DNA of 20,351 nt from positions 1 through 20,351 of the forward strand of contig CAKNAD010000016.1 of the NCBI GenBank assembly GCA_929200515.1, written 5' to 3'. Below the pieces are notes generated by a model. The model ran no database searches. It saw only the letters and a program-made list of their open reading frames with translations, and was not told where the DNA came from. The stretch comes from Candidatus Gorgonimonas leptogorgiae. GTDB lineage: Bacteria > Pseudomonadota > Gammaproteobacteria > Pseudomonadales > Endozoicomonadaceae. The translations under genes and the position numbers were made by a program. Of this stretch, positions 7,419 through 15,303 are shown one piece after another (position 1 is the stretch's first letter; each line of letters begins with the position of its first letter).

Positions 7419-8456
7419 ATGGGATCTTATGATAAAGCACAATTATTAATTACTGGCGGAGCTGGGTATATTGGTAGCCATGCTTGCATAGAGTTTTTAA
7501 ATTCTAGTTATGATATTGTCGTTATTGATAACCTATGTAATAGTAGCCAAGAATCTTTAAATCGTGTGCAAAAAATCACTAATAAATCTTTAAAGTTTAT
7601 TTATGGCGATATTTGTGATGCTAATCTTCTTAAGAAAGTTTTTAGTGAATACAATTTTGATGCTGTGATTCATTTTGCAGGTCTAAAAGCAGTGGGTCAA
7701 TCTGTAAATAAACCTATAGAATACTTTAATAATAATATTATAGGGACAATACATTTATTGCAAGCTATGCAAGATAGCAATGTAAAAAAAATAGTGTTTA
7801 GTTCATCCGCTACAGTATATGGGAGACCAGAAAAACTACCAATAAAAGAAACATTTCCCCGATCTGTAGCTAATCCATATGGAAGAACAAAGCTAATGAT
7901 AGAAGATATGCTAACAGACTTGTGTGTCTCTGATGAGCTATGGCATGTTGCTCTATTGCGTTATTTTAATCCTGTAGGAGCACATATTTCAGGTTTGATA
8001 GGAGAAGATCCGCTCGATATACCTAACAATTTATTGCCTTATGTTTCTCAAGTTGCTCTTGGTAAATTAAAACGACTTAGTATTTATGGTAATGATTACC
8101 CGACAATAGATGGCACTGGAGTGCGTGATTATATCCATGTGGTTGATCTAGTTAAAGCACATGTTAAGGCACTTGAATATTTAAATACAGGCAATAAAGG
8201 TGTGCATGCCTGGAATTTAGGAGTTGGAAAAGGATATAGTGTTTTGCAAGTAGTCGATGCTTTTGAGCGATTAAATAAAATTAAAGTTCCATATACAATT
8301 ACTACTAGACGCAAAGGAGATGTAGCAGAATGCTACGCCGACCCTACTAAAGCTAATAATGAATTAACATGGAAAGCTGAAAAAACGCTAGAAGATATGA
8401 TGATAGATAGCTGGAGATGGCAAGTTAATAATCCAACAGGGTATAATAAACTATAA
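7419..8456 (+). CDS. galE: UDP-glucose 4-epimerase
   Basis: GalE interconverts UDP-glucose and UDP-galactose (or the GlcNAc/GalNAc pair in some members) with bound NAD, supplying sugars for surface glycans. The 345-residue protein has an extended-SDR fold: the NAD-binding GGAGYIGSH at 13-21, SSSATVYG at 128-135, and the catalytic Tyr154 and Lys158 in NPYGRTK. The substrate-binding end includes RRKGDVAECYADPTKA at ~297-312, matching E. coli GalE. Length is normal (~338). The ATG at 7419 has AAGGA 8 nt upstream (7406-7410). It is the first gene after a long structured upstream region. Its products could feed the glycan pathway implied by the WecA-like gene, although the two are far apart and on opposite strands. 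Confidence 0.95.
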   Translation: MGSYDKAQLLITGGAGYIGSHACIEFLNSSYDIVVIDNLCNSSQESLNRVQKITNKSLKFIYGDICDANLLKKVFSEYNFDAVIHFAGLKAVGQSVNKPIEYFNNNIIGTIHLLQAMQDSNVKKIVFSSSATVYGRPEKLPIKETFPRSVANPYGRTKLMIEDMLTDLCVSDELWHVALLRYFNPVGAHISGLIGEDPLDIPNNLLPYVSQVALGKLKRLSIYGNDYPTIDGTGVRDYIHVVDLVKAHVKALEYLNTGNKGVHAWNLGVGKGYSVLQVVDAFERLNKIKVPYTITTRRKGDVAECYADPTKANNELTWKAEKTLEDMMIDSWRWQVNNPTGYNKL

Positions 8457-8562
8457 GTTATATTAATGAATACTGCTAGTTTAGCTAACTCACATTGCTA
8501 TTGAACTATTTTAAATAAAATATATCTATACACAAAAAGATATTTTTATTTTAAGGTAGCAA

Positions 8563-9351
8563 ATGAAACCTATACTAGCAAATAATGCGTCCATGAGCTC
8601 GTATTCACTAGAGAGTCAGCAGAATACAACTACATCGATAAAACAATATAATGGCGATATTCCAATCATAGCTATTAACGATATAGCAAATGATAAATCT
8701 ATTATATGTCGTCAAGTAAGAGAGATTACAGGCACAAAATATTTCATTGACTACATAAGACGTAAAATAAGCTTAATTGACGAAATGCATCTTAATTTAA
8801 TAAATGAATATTCATTTGGCTTTGACACTACAAAAGTAATGTTATCCGGAGAAAGTATACTAAAAGATAAGATAAATTTATCTTACAATTGTGCCGTAGT
8901 CAGTTCAGCTTTATTTGACCGCTTTACAGATCCTAAAAACCCAGCGTTTTTAGGTGAGGATTTTCATATTAAGCTAGTTGGTACTGATAAAGCTTTATCT
9001 TGTATCATATTTAAAGATTCAAAGAACCCAGCAAAAAATCAAGAAATAAATTTAGTTTATCATTGTTATTTAATTATTGAACACGATCTTTTTGATACTG
9101 AAATTATTGTCGATCCGACAGTATCTAATTATCGTAGAGATCAAAATATGTTCATTGGTTCAACTATAGATTTACTGCATTCATTATTAGAGCTTATTAC
9201 TAACAAAAAACAATATTACAAAATGAAATTACCGTTTCATATAGGGAATATACAAAAAATCTACGATATTAATAATTTTATTTATAATGGTATAGGAAAT
9301 AAACGCTCAATAGCAATGTATTTTATGTATGCTTGGTATGGTAAAATTTAA
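8563..9351 (+). CDS. Unrecognised protein with a Cys-His-Asp pattern, possibly papain/transglutaminase-like
   Basis: I do not recognise this 262-residue protein. The ATG at 8563 has AAGG at good spacing. It begins with a Ser/Thr/Gln/Asn-rich, probably disordered stretch (1-30), with no signal peptide or membrane segment. A candidate catalytic triad can be read: Cys110 in YNCAVVSSALFDRF, His167 in VYHCYLIIEHD, and Asp184 in EIIVDPT. A Cys at the start of a helix, then His followed by a strand, then a DPT strand is the order seen in transglutaminase-like and other papain-fold enzymes. That is inference from pattern only. It sits between galE (106 bp upstream) and eno with spacers on both sides and has no obvious functional partner. 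A secreted effector is one possibility. Confidence 0.7.
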   Translation: MKPILANNASMSSYSLESQQNTTTSIKQYNGDIPIIAINDIANDKSIICRQVREITGTKYFIDYIRRKISLIDEMHLNLINEYSFGFDTTKVMLSGESILKDKINLSYNCAVVSSALFDRFTDPKNPAFLGEDFHIKLVGTDKALSCIIFKDSKNPAKNQEINLVYHCYLIIEHDLFDTEIIVDPTVSNYRRDQNMFIGSTIDLLHSLLELITNKKQYYKMKLPFHIGNIQKIYDINNFIYNGIGNKRSIAMYFMYAWYGKI

Positions 9352-9447
9352 TACGAGTTTGATAGTTTGTATTTCATAAGTATAAATAATATTAAGCAAA
9401 ATAAACAGTAACTTTTAACACTAGTCATAACAAGTATCTTTATATTT

Positions 9448-9472
9448 AACCTAAAAGCTCTAATTTAGGGTT
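9448..9472 (+). terminator. Possible terminator after the unrecognised gene
   Basis: AACCTAAA (9448-9455) pairs with TTTAGGGTT (9464-9472, one base bulged) around an 8-nt loop, with TTTATC just after. It lies ~100 nt past the stop, so it is a weak call. Confidence 0.4.
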
Positions 9473-9539
9473 TATCTATTTCAATTGTGGCTATCTCTAT
9501 ATAAAAATCATCTTGCTAAATTTACTACTTTAAAGTACT

Positions 9540-9569
9540 TTGTTCATATATAATTTGCATTAATTATAA
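9540..9569 (+). promoter_or_regulatory. Possible sigma70-type promoter for eno
   Basis: TTGTTC (9540-9545) and TTATAA (9564-9569) are 18 bp apart and ~60 bp upstream of the eno start. Such matches are frequent in AT-rich DNA. Confidence 0.35.
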
Positions 9570-9631
9570 AATATTTTTTAATATATCTTTAAATTTAAGG
9601 TATATCTACTTACACAAACAAGAGACAAACT

Positions 9632-10930
9632 ATGTCATTTATAACAAACATTATAGCGAGAGAGATTTTAGACTCAAGAGGAAACCCTACAATAGAAGCT
9701 GAGGTTCATCTTATTTCTGGAGCTTCAGGCAGAGCTTCAGTACCTAGCGGTGCTTCCACAGGATCTAAAGAAGCATTGGAGTTGCGTGATGCCGATAGCA
9801 ACCGATTTAATGGCAAAGGGGTATTAAATACTGTAGATATTGTTAATACTAAAATTGCTGAATTATTAAAGGGTATTGATGTAAACGATCAGAAAAAGAT
9901 AGATACCCTTATGATCGAGGCAGATGGAACAACTAATAAAGCTAACTTTGGGGCTAATGCGACTCTTGCTGTTTCTTTGGCATCAGCAAGAGCAGCAGCC
10001 GCTGACAATAGAATAGATCTTTACAGTTATATCCACAGGTTAAATAATAACAGAGGAAAGCTCTCATTGCCTGTTCCTATGATGAATATTTTAAATGGTG
10101 GTGAGCATGCTGATAACAATCTTGATATACAAGAATTTATGATCATTCCAACAGGGGTAGAAACATTTTCACAAGCATTGCAATTAGGAGCAGAGGTATT
10201 TCACAAATTAAAGAGTATATTAGCATCTAATAATCTAAATACCGCAGTAGGCGATGAAGGCGGATTTGCTCCAAGTTTAGAATCTAACGAGCAAGCATTA
10301 AATATTATTTGTGAGGCGATCACAAAAGCAGGATACACCCCAGGTAAAGATGTTCATTTAGCGTTAGATTGTGCAGCATCAGAATTTTATCATAATAAAA
10401 AATATGTTTTAAAAGGTGAACAAAAAGAATATACGTCGAATCAATTTTCTGATTACCTAACTGCTTTATCAAATAAATATCCAGTAATATCAATAGAAGA
10501 TGGATTAGACGAATCTGACTGGGATGGGTTTAAATATCAAACAGAAACATTGGGTAAAAGTATACAGTTAGTAGGAGATGATGTTTTTGTTACCAATCCT
10601 ACTATTTTAAAAAAGGCAGTAGATAGCAACATTGCAAATGCTATTTTAATTAAACTTAATCAAATAGGCACATTGTCTGAAACCTTAGAAACAATAAATA
10701 TTGCAAAAGATGCGGGATACGCTACTGTAATTTCCCATAGGTCTGGAGAAACCGAAGATACCTTCATAGCAGATTTAGCGGTAGGTGTTGGAGCTGGACA
10801 AATAAAAACTGGATCTCTTTGCCGTACAGATAGAGTTGCAAAATATAATCAATTACTACGAATAGAAGAGAAACTTGCAAACCAAGCGGTATATTCAGGT
10901 TTAAAAGCAATAAATTATAATAAACAATAA
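9632..10930 (+). CDS. eno: Enolase (phosphopyruvate hydratase)
   Basis: Enolase converts 2-phosphoglycerate to phosphoenolpyruvate in glycolysis and can join the RNA degradosome in gammaproteobacteria. The 432-residue protein is full length and strongly conserved. The motif [14 protein letters not shown] spans 150-163. Catalytic Glu209 is in VGDEGGFAP and Lys341 in LIKLNQIG. The metal ligands Asp246, Glu289 and Asp316 are present, and the signature [10 protein letters not shown] spans 368-377. The ATG at 9632 follows a purine-rich AAGAGACAAA. The stop codon lies in the left arm of a hairpin that looks like a terminator, suggesting a monocistronic unit. It has no special link to its neighbours. 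Confidence 0.98.
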   Translation: MSFITNIIAREILDSRGNPTIEAEVHLISGASGRASVPSGASTGSKEALELRDADSNRFNGKGVLNTVDIVNTKIAELLKGIDVNDQKKIDTLMIEADGTTNKANFGANATLAVSLASARAAAADNRIDLYSYIHRLNNNRGKLSLPVPMMNILNGGEHADNNLDIQEFMIIPTGVETFSQALQLGAEVFHKLKSILASNNLNTAVGDEGGFAPSLESNEQALNIICEAITKAGYTPGKDVHLALDCAASEFYHNKKYVLKGEQKEYTSNQFSDYLTALSNKYPVISIEDGLDESDWDGFKYQTETLGKSIQLVGDDVFVTNPTILKKAVDSNIANAILIKLNQIGTLSETLETINIAKDAGYATVISHRSGETEDTFIADLAVGVGAGQIKTGSLCRTDRVAKYNQLLRIEEKLANQAVYSGLKAINYNKQ

Positions 10931-10948
10931 AGATTAACTTATTGTTTA
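10921..10948 (+). terminator. Hairpin terminator overlapping the eno stop
   Basis: TAAACAATAA (10921-10930) and TTATTGTTTA (10939-10948) form a perfect 10-bp AT-rich stem around an 8-nt loop, followed by TTTAAT. The left arm contains the eno stop codon. Confidence 0.5.
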
Positions 10949-11039
10949 TTTAATACAGATCTCTTATCGAAGTAACAAATGCATGACTTCAATTAGAAGG
11001 TGTGTCTCATCACATTAAAAATAGATTTATTTTAGAGCT

Positions 11040-11510
11040 ATGAAGAAACTAAAAAATATTCCCTTTGATCAACTACAGGTTGGCGATTGTAACAGTTTAA
11101 CTAGAACTTTATCGGAGCAAGACTTAATTCTTTTTGCTAAAGTATCAGGCGACACTAATCCTGTGCATTTAGATGAAAACTTTGCGTCTTCTACTATATT
11201 TAAAACTAGAATAGCACACGGTATGTGGACGGCTTCTTTAATATCTTGTGCATTAGCTACAAAACTTCCTGGCCCTGGCGGAATATATTTAGGTCAAGAG
11301 TTGAAATTTACTAGGCCTGTAAAGATAGGAGATACGGTTACCGTTCAATTAAAAATAGTTGAAATTGATCAGGAAAAAAAACGTGCTACAGTTTCTACTG
11401 AGGTTATAAACCAAAATAAAAAAATAGTAGTTAAAGGCAAAGCAGAAATAATGCCAGCGACTGAAAGCATAACAGTTGATGAATATACGTTACCTGAGAT
11501 AAACCTATAA
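11040..11510 (+). CDS. MaoC-family (R)-specific enoyl-CoA hydratase
   Basis: Hot-dog-fold hydratases of this type (PhaJ/MaoC) hydrate trans-2-enoyl-CoA to (R)-3-hydroxyacyl-CoA in fatty-acid or polyhydroxyalkanoate metabolism. The 156-residue protein has the hydratase-2 motif with catalytic Asp38 and His43 in SGDTNPVHLD, followed by RIAHGMW with His60 and the family's later GIYLGQELKFTRPVKIGD. Length matches single-domain PhaJ-like enzymes (~135-160). The Shine-Dalgarno is weak (AGAG close to the ATG). It starts 109 bp after eno, behind the eno hairpin, and converges on the DUF3581 gene. The substrate cannot be read from sequence; a role in lipid modification rather than polymer storage is possible. 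Confidence 0.88.
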   Translation: MKKLKNIPFDQLQVGDCNSLTRTLSEQDLILFAKVSGDTNPVHLDENFASSTIFKTRIAHGMWTASLISCALATKLPGPGGIYLGQELKFTRPVKIGDTVTVQLKIVEIDQEKKRATVSTEVINQNKKIVVKGKAEIMPATESITVDEYTLPEINL

Positions 11511-11547
11511 GGATAAAACGTATTAATAATTACTAACATTATTCAGA

Positions 11548-11583
11548 CCCGTACCTCAAGGAACGGGGGTTACCGCATTTTTT
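11548..11583. terminator. Hairpin between the convergent MaoC and DUF3581 genes
   Basis: CCCGT-A-CC (11548-11555) pairs with GG-A-ACGGG (11560-11567) around a TCAA loop, with one A-A mismatch. TTACCGC and a run of T (11578-11583) follow on the plus strand. Its GC content stands out here. It probably terminates the MaoC gene, and perhaps both genes. Confidence 0.55.
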
Positions 11584-11598
11584 AATAAAAGATACTTT

Positions 11599-12315
11599 TT
11601 ATTTGTCTGCTGTAAATCTAGCAATTCTTTTTTTATGCTCTACTATCATTTGATCTATATCATCTTGATTATATGGCCTTAAACCAGATAAAATCATAGT
11701 TTTTTGACCTGTACCTATTTCTTTATTGCCGTCTTTATAGCTAAAATTTAGTGTTACTTTACCTCTTTTTCCAGAAACATCAAAAGTAGCTTCTTGTGCT
11801 TTTAATTCAGGTTTTTTTAAATCTGAGGTAAAAAACTCTAATGACATATTATCATATATAACTAATGGCTTTTTAGTGTTTATCATTACACCTTTAGATT
11901 TCATTAGAGGAACAAAGACATCTGGAAAGTTTTTCCCTGAAAAAGCAACATAATTAAGAATTGCATTTTTAATAATCTTTTCATCAGTAATAGGCTTTCC
12001 TGATATTTCTACATCTAGATACACTTTTTCATTGTCATCACATATTTCAAAATGGGTATTTGATATATTTTTTACTTGTAGTATTACATCATTGCTTACC
12101 ATCCCCCCAAAATGAACATTCATGTACTTAAACATACCTTTCATAGAAATTATTTTTGCAAATAATAAGTCTCCAGGAACACAGAATCTTGTATTCTCTA
12201 TATCATGGAGAGGGTTGAAGTCATTAGCTACAAACTTAGCAAACCTGCTAGCCTGGCTTCTTGAAAAAGAAAATATATTATCGTTGTGTTTCGTACAATA
12301 TTCATCAATAAACAT
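11599..12315 (-). CDS. DUF3581 family protein
   Basis: The N-terminus (FSFSRSQASRFAKFVANDFN, then PLHD and RFCVPGDLLFA) matches the gammaproteobacterial DUF3581 family, whose function is unknown. The 238-residue length is about that of the family. The segment NDFNPLHD puts Asp32 and His37 at the same spacing as the catalytic pair of MaoC hydratases (Asp38/His43 in the convergent neighbour), and the later RFCVPGDL sits where MaoC has RIAHG, with no His. A hot-dog fold with altered chemistry is therefore plausible but inferred. The ATG at 12315 has only a distant AGGGGG upstream. A candidate structured RNA or leader ends ~65 nt before the start and may control it. Confidence 0.85.
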   Translation of the reverse strand: MFIDEYCTKHNDNIFSFSRSQASRFAKFVANDFNPLHDIENTRFCVPGDLLFAKIISMKGMFKYMNVHFGGMVSNDVILQVKNISNTHFEICDDNEKVYLDVEISGKPITDEKIIKNAILNYVAFSGKNFPDVFVPLMKSKGVMINTKKPLVIYDNMSLEFFTSDLKKPELKAQEATFDVSGKRGKVTLNFSYKDGNKEIGTGQKTMILSGLRPYNQDDIDQMIVEHKKRIARFTADK

Positions 12316-12664
12316 AGTGTAACGTGATATAACCCCCTAAAATAGTCATAATATCAATAAAGATGTTATGCTGTTAGATAAAAACTTTTATTAAAAAATA
12401 AAAGATTATTTGTATAGCACTGCCTATTAATATATACGCATGTTTTTAAGGCGTCTTGCATGACTTTTCTTAATCTGGTAATAGCAAGTAAGATATTTTT
12501 GTGCAAGTATTTTCTAGCAGTGCTACATCATTATAGTATAATCTGTAATAAATATAAATTAATTGTTATGGTTTTATTACTCGGTGTATAAACTTAGTAT
12601 ATATTTTATTACAAAATAAATAATATGCTATCTAATTAAAAAACTTTTATGTTTTGAGTTTTGT
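12316..12664. other. Intergenic region upstream of the DUF3581 gene
   Basis: There is no ORF here. The middle holds a long inverted repeat and an AT-rich hairpin, described as a candidate RNA at 12380-12525. The rest, toward the lipoprotein gene's stop, is plain AT-rich sequence. Confidence 0.6.
12380..12525 (-). ncRNA. Candidate small RNA or structured leader
   Basis: On the minus strand, TATAAT (12535-12530) would place a transcript start at about 12523-12525, where TAGCACTGC (12525-12517) begins. This pairs perfectly with GCAGTGCTA (12423-12415), enclosing ~93 nt. Inside, CTTGC (12488-12484) pairs with GCAAG (12459-12455). Downstream, CTTTTATT (12404-12397) and AATAAAAG (12392-12385) form an 8-bp hairpin with a TTTT loop and then five T, resembling an intrinsic terminator. 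Promoter, closed structure and terminator thus line up into a ~145-nt RNA. The -35 is poor. Alternatively, this is an attenuator in the DUF3581 leader. It matches no 6S, tmRNA, RNase P or SRP RNA that I recognise. Confidence 0.45.
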
Positions 12665-13783
12665 CTATATTTCTATTAGTTCAGCTGCTGTTGTTTGATC
12701 TTGATTACCTTGATTATTTTCTATATTGCACACTGAAGAATTAACTGGTATTTCCTCATACGCTGGTGGGAATTGATAAACGTCACTATTGTATCTAATA
12801 TAATCAATTTGTAATAAATAACTTGTTTCTGTACTATATTTGCAGGATAATAGCAATATTGTTTCAATACTTCCACGATGTAACTGTAAGATTAATTTTC
12901 GTTCTGGTTTTTGTACATCGGTAAAAACTATCTTATGCGTAGGGTCTATATTATTGTCAACTTGCCTTACTTCTGGATACTTATGTGTATATATTTTATA
13001 TTGTATCGGTTTGTTATCAAAGGGCAGAATGACTAATGTCTCTTGTATTTTTAGCTGGTTGCTTAAAATTTTGCTTATCCATTCAATAGATGCCCCATTG
13101 CAAACAAAAATATTAATAACAGGGGTCTTAGCTGGCTCTATTTTAAAGCTATTTTCTGTTTCATTTCCTGGACTGTTCATAAAAATGACATTTAAATAGC
13201 TAGCTATATTATAAACTAAATTATGTCTTTTGGTTTTATTGGCTAAAATTAGATTTTTTTCTGCATTTTCATTGTAACCACAGCGCTGGCAAAATAACTC
13301 ATTACAACAAAAACAACCGCAGCAAAATAAAAATATAAATTCGTTTAATATAGATCTTTTATGGTAAACAGGAGAGCTCAGAATGTTCAAGGTATCATAA
13401 AGATGTTTGTTGTAACTAAAGAATGTTGCTAATATTTGATCATCAATATTATTTATTACTTCGTTTTCTACTAGAGGGTCTATTGTTAATTTTAAATACT
13501 CTTCGGATACTGCTAAAAATTCGCGCTCTAAACATAAAGATAACCTTTGATTGCAATCTAAATATTCTTCATATGGTGAAAGTGTATCAAACTTTTCAGT
13601 TACAAGATTTTTAAACCCCATATCTAAAAAGCCTTGGGTAAGAATATTATCGCTTTTATAGAGCTTCCAATTATAACTACTTTGTATTTCGTATCCATAG
13701 TTATTCGATATTTGCATTGTGCAACTAAAAATAAAAGATAATAAAATAAATTTGATTAATATTGTAGTAAAGTAATTTGTCAT
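12665..13783 (-). CDS. Unrecognised lipoprotein-like protein with a Cys cluster
   Basis: I do not recognise this protein. The longest frame starts at a TTG (13855) inside a palindrome. The ATG at 13783 is preferred because it gives a compact signal peptide (basic/polar start, then ILIKFILLSFIFSC) ending in a lipobox-like IFSC, with Cys21 the possible acylated residue. It gives 372 residues. A hydrophobic patch carries five Cys in seven residues (CCGCFCC, ~154-160), with CQRCG soon after. The C-terminal part is hydrophilic and includes PPAY (~339-342), a PPxY-type sequence, and a Gln/Asn/Thr-rich tail. No strong Shine-Dalgarno is visible. The gene is divergent from xseA. Location in the envelope or secretion is inferred from the signal peptide only. 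Confidence 0.65.
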   Translation of the reverse strand: MTNYFTTILIKFILLSFIFSCTMQISNNYGYEIQSSYNWKLYKSDNILTQGFLDMGFKNLVTEKFDTLSPYEEYLDCNQRLSLCLEREFLAVSEEYLKLTIDPLVENEVINNIDDQILATFFSYNKHLYDTLNILSSPVYHKRSILNEFIFLFCCGCFCCNELFCQRCGYNENAEKNLILANKTKRHNLVYNIASYLNVIFMNSPGNETENSFKIEPAKTPVINIFVCNGASIEWISKILSNQLKIQETLVILPFDNKPIQYKIYTHKYPEVRQVDNNIDPTHKIVFTDVQKPERKLILQLHRGSIETILLLSCKYSTETSYLLQIDYIRYNSDVYQFPPAYEEIPVNSSVCNIENNQGNQDQTTAAELIEI

Positions 13784-13834
13784 TGTTATGCTTTTTATTG
13801 TTGTTTTGAATATAGGTATATTTTTATAATTTCT

Positions 13835-13909
13835 ATTATACTTTAAACTGTACAATCTTCCACTAAATATTTATTAGTCTAGTAAATTATACAGTTTAAA
13901 GTGTATACT
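13835..13909. promoter_or_regulatory. Mirrored promoter/operator between the lipoprotein gene and xseA
   Basis: ACTTTAAACTGTA (13840-13852) and TACAGTTTAAAGT (13890-13902) are perfect 13-bp inverted copies separated by 37 bp. Each copy runs outward into a -10-like hexamer: TATAAT on the minus strand (13840-13835) and TATACT on the plus strand (13904-13909). The same box therefore precedes the presumed start of both divergent genes, 52 bp upstream of the lipoprotein ATG and 42 bp upstream of xseA. The -35 positions are poor, consistent with an activator site or with a shared repressor. Confidence 0.5.
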
Positions 13910-13950
13910 AGCATCTTAAAATTAACGATTATTCATTTATAAGATCTGTC

Positions 13951-15303
13951 ATGAGTTATGATTCTACAAACCAAACAATATTCTCTATTTCTGAAGTAAA
14001 TAAAAAAGCTAGGTTGATATTAGAGGGGCAAATAGGTCGCTTGCACATAAAAGGCGAGTGTTCTCCTATACATATACATAAACCATCTAACCATTGGTAT
14101 TTTACTTTAAAAGATGATAACTCGAGTATCAGCTGTGTAATGTATCGTCATCGCACAACTCAAGTAACATTTAGTCCTAAACGTGGTAATAGTTTATTAG
14201 TAACAGGTTATGTTACAATTTACGAAGTAAAAGGAAGTTATCAGCTAATAGTTGAAACAATGCAACAAGCTGGCATTGGCGATTTGTATATAGCATTTGA
14301 AGCTATGAGACATAAGCTAGCTAAAGAAGGATTATTTGCAGAAAGCCAGAAAAAAATACTACCTAATTGGATTAATCATATTGGAGTTGTTACTTCGCAA
14401 TCAGGTGCTGTAATTAAAGATATACTTAATGTACTAAAACAGACAGCACCTACTATCGTGGTTGATGTAATTCCATGTGCGGTTCAAGGCAAAGAAGCCA
14501 AAACAGAAATTATTAAAGCTATAAAAATTGCTGAGCAAGTAGCAGAAATAGAAATTATTATTATAGCTCGTGGTGGCGGATCAATCGAAGATTTATGGTG
14601 TTTTAATGAAGAAGAAGTCGCTAGAGCTATTTTTAATTGCTCTAAGCCGGTAATTAGTGCTATAGGTCATGAAACAGATTTCACTATTGCAGACTTTACT
14701 GCAGATGTTCGTGCAGCTACGCCATCGGTAGCTGCTAAAATTATTGCAGATAAAATATGCCATGTAGTTAATAAGCTTGAAGAAAACAAAAATATTTTAG
14801 TGCGAGTTATTTCCCATAAATTAGAAGTTTCACAAGCGCATTTAGCAAATCTATCTCACAGACTATCAAAACTAGAGAGAGTAATTTTTACAAATATGCA
14901 GTTATTAGATGATCATTCGCAGACAATGCAAAATCTGATTAATAATAAAATTTCTACCTGTAAAAACAGATTAAATGAGATAGAAAAACAGTTAATTCAG
15001 CTGGATCCCATACAATTATTAATAAAGCGTAATAATCAACTTAAAAATCTACAAGAAAAATCAAAAAGTTTAATTGCGTATAAATTTAAACAATATAGGT
15101 CATTATGCTTATCATTAGCAGCAAGATTAGAAGCTCTCAATCCATCGTCTGTACTTAAACGTGGCTATAGTATTGTTAAGAAAAACTCAGATGTAGTTAC
15201 CTCTTATAATCAGGTAAATGTTGGGGATGAGCTGGATATTATTCTTAATGAAGGTTATTTATCTTCTAAAGTTTGCAAGAGCAAGAAGAAACAATTAAAA
15301 TAA
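13951..15303 (+). CDS. xseA: Exodeoxyribonuclease VII large subunit
   Basis: XseA is the catalytic large subunit of exonuclease VII, which degrades single-stranded DNA from both ends and acts with many copies of the small subunit XseB. The 450 residues match E. coli XseA in length (456). An N-terminal OB fold lies at ~10-105 (GQIGRLHIKGECSPIHIHK, NHWYFTLKDD). The catalytic domain has VVTSQSGAVIKD (146-157), RGGGSIEDLWCFN (207-219) and GHETDFTIADFTADVRAATP (239-258). A long coiled-coil region of ~270-400 precedes the C-terminal KRGYSIV motif. The ATG at 13951 follows a weak Shine-Dalgarno (AAGA). No xseB is in the window. Repeat copy B begins 20 nt after the stop. Confidence 0.97.
   Translation: MSYDSTNQTIFSISEVNKKARLILEGQIGRLHIKGECSPIHIHKPSNHWYFTLKDDNSSISCVMYRHRTTQVTFSPKRGNSLLVTGYVTIYEVKGSYQLIVETMQQAGIGDLYIAFEAMRHKLAKEGLFAESQKKILPNWINHIGVVTSQSGAVIKDILNVLKQTAPTIVVDVIPCAVQGKEAKTEIIKAIKIAEQVAEIEIIIIARGGGSIEDLWCFNEEEVARAIFNCSKPVISAIGHETDFTIADFTADVRAATPSVAAKIIADKICHVVNKLEENKNILVRVISHKLEVSQAHLANLSHRLSKLERVIFTNMQLLDDHSQTMQNLINNKISTCKNRLNEIEKQLIQLDPIQLLIKRNNQLKNLQEKSKSLIAYKFKQYRSLCLSLAARLEALNPSSVLKRGYSIVKKNSDVVTSYNQVNVGDELDIILNEGYLSSKVCKSKKKQLK

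Noticed and set aside
8129..8314. Minus-strand 61-aa frame
   Set aside because: It is antisense to the galE 3' half.
12380..12525. Assignment of the candidate RNA to 6S, SRP or tmRNA
   Set aside because: The conserved sequence marks of those RNAs are absent.
12122..13614. Plus-strand frames of 66, 119 and 63 aa
   Set aside because: They are antisense shadows of the DUF3581 and lipoprotein-like genes.
13784..13855. TTG start of the lipoprotein-like gene at 13855
   Set aside because: It lies next to a perfect inverted repeat and upstream of a -10 box; the ATG at 13783 gives a normal signal peptide.
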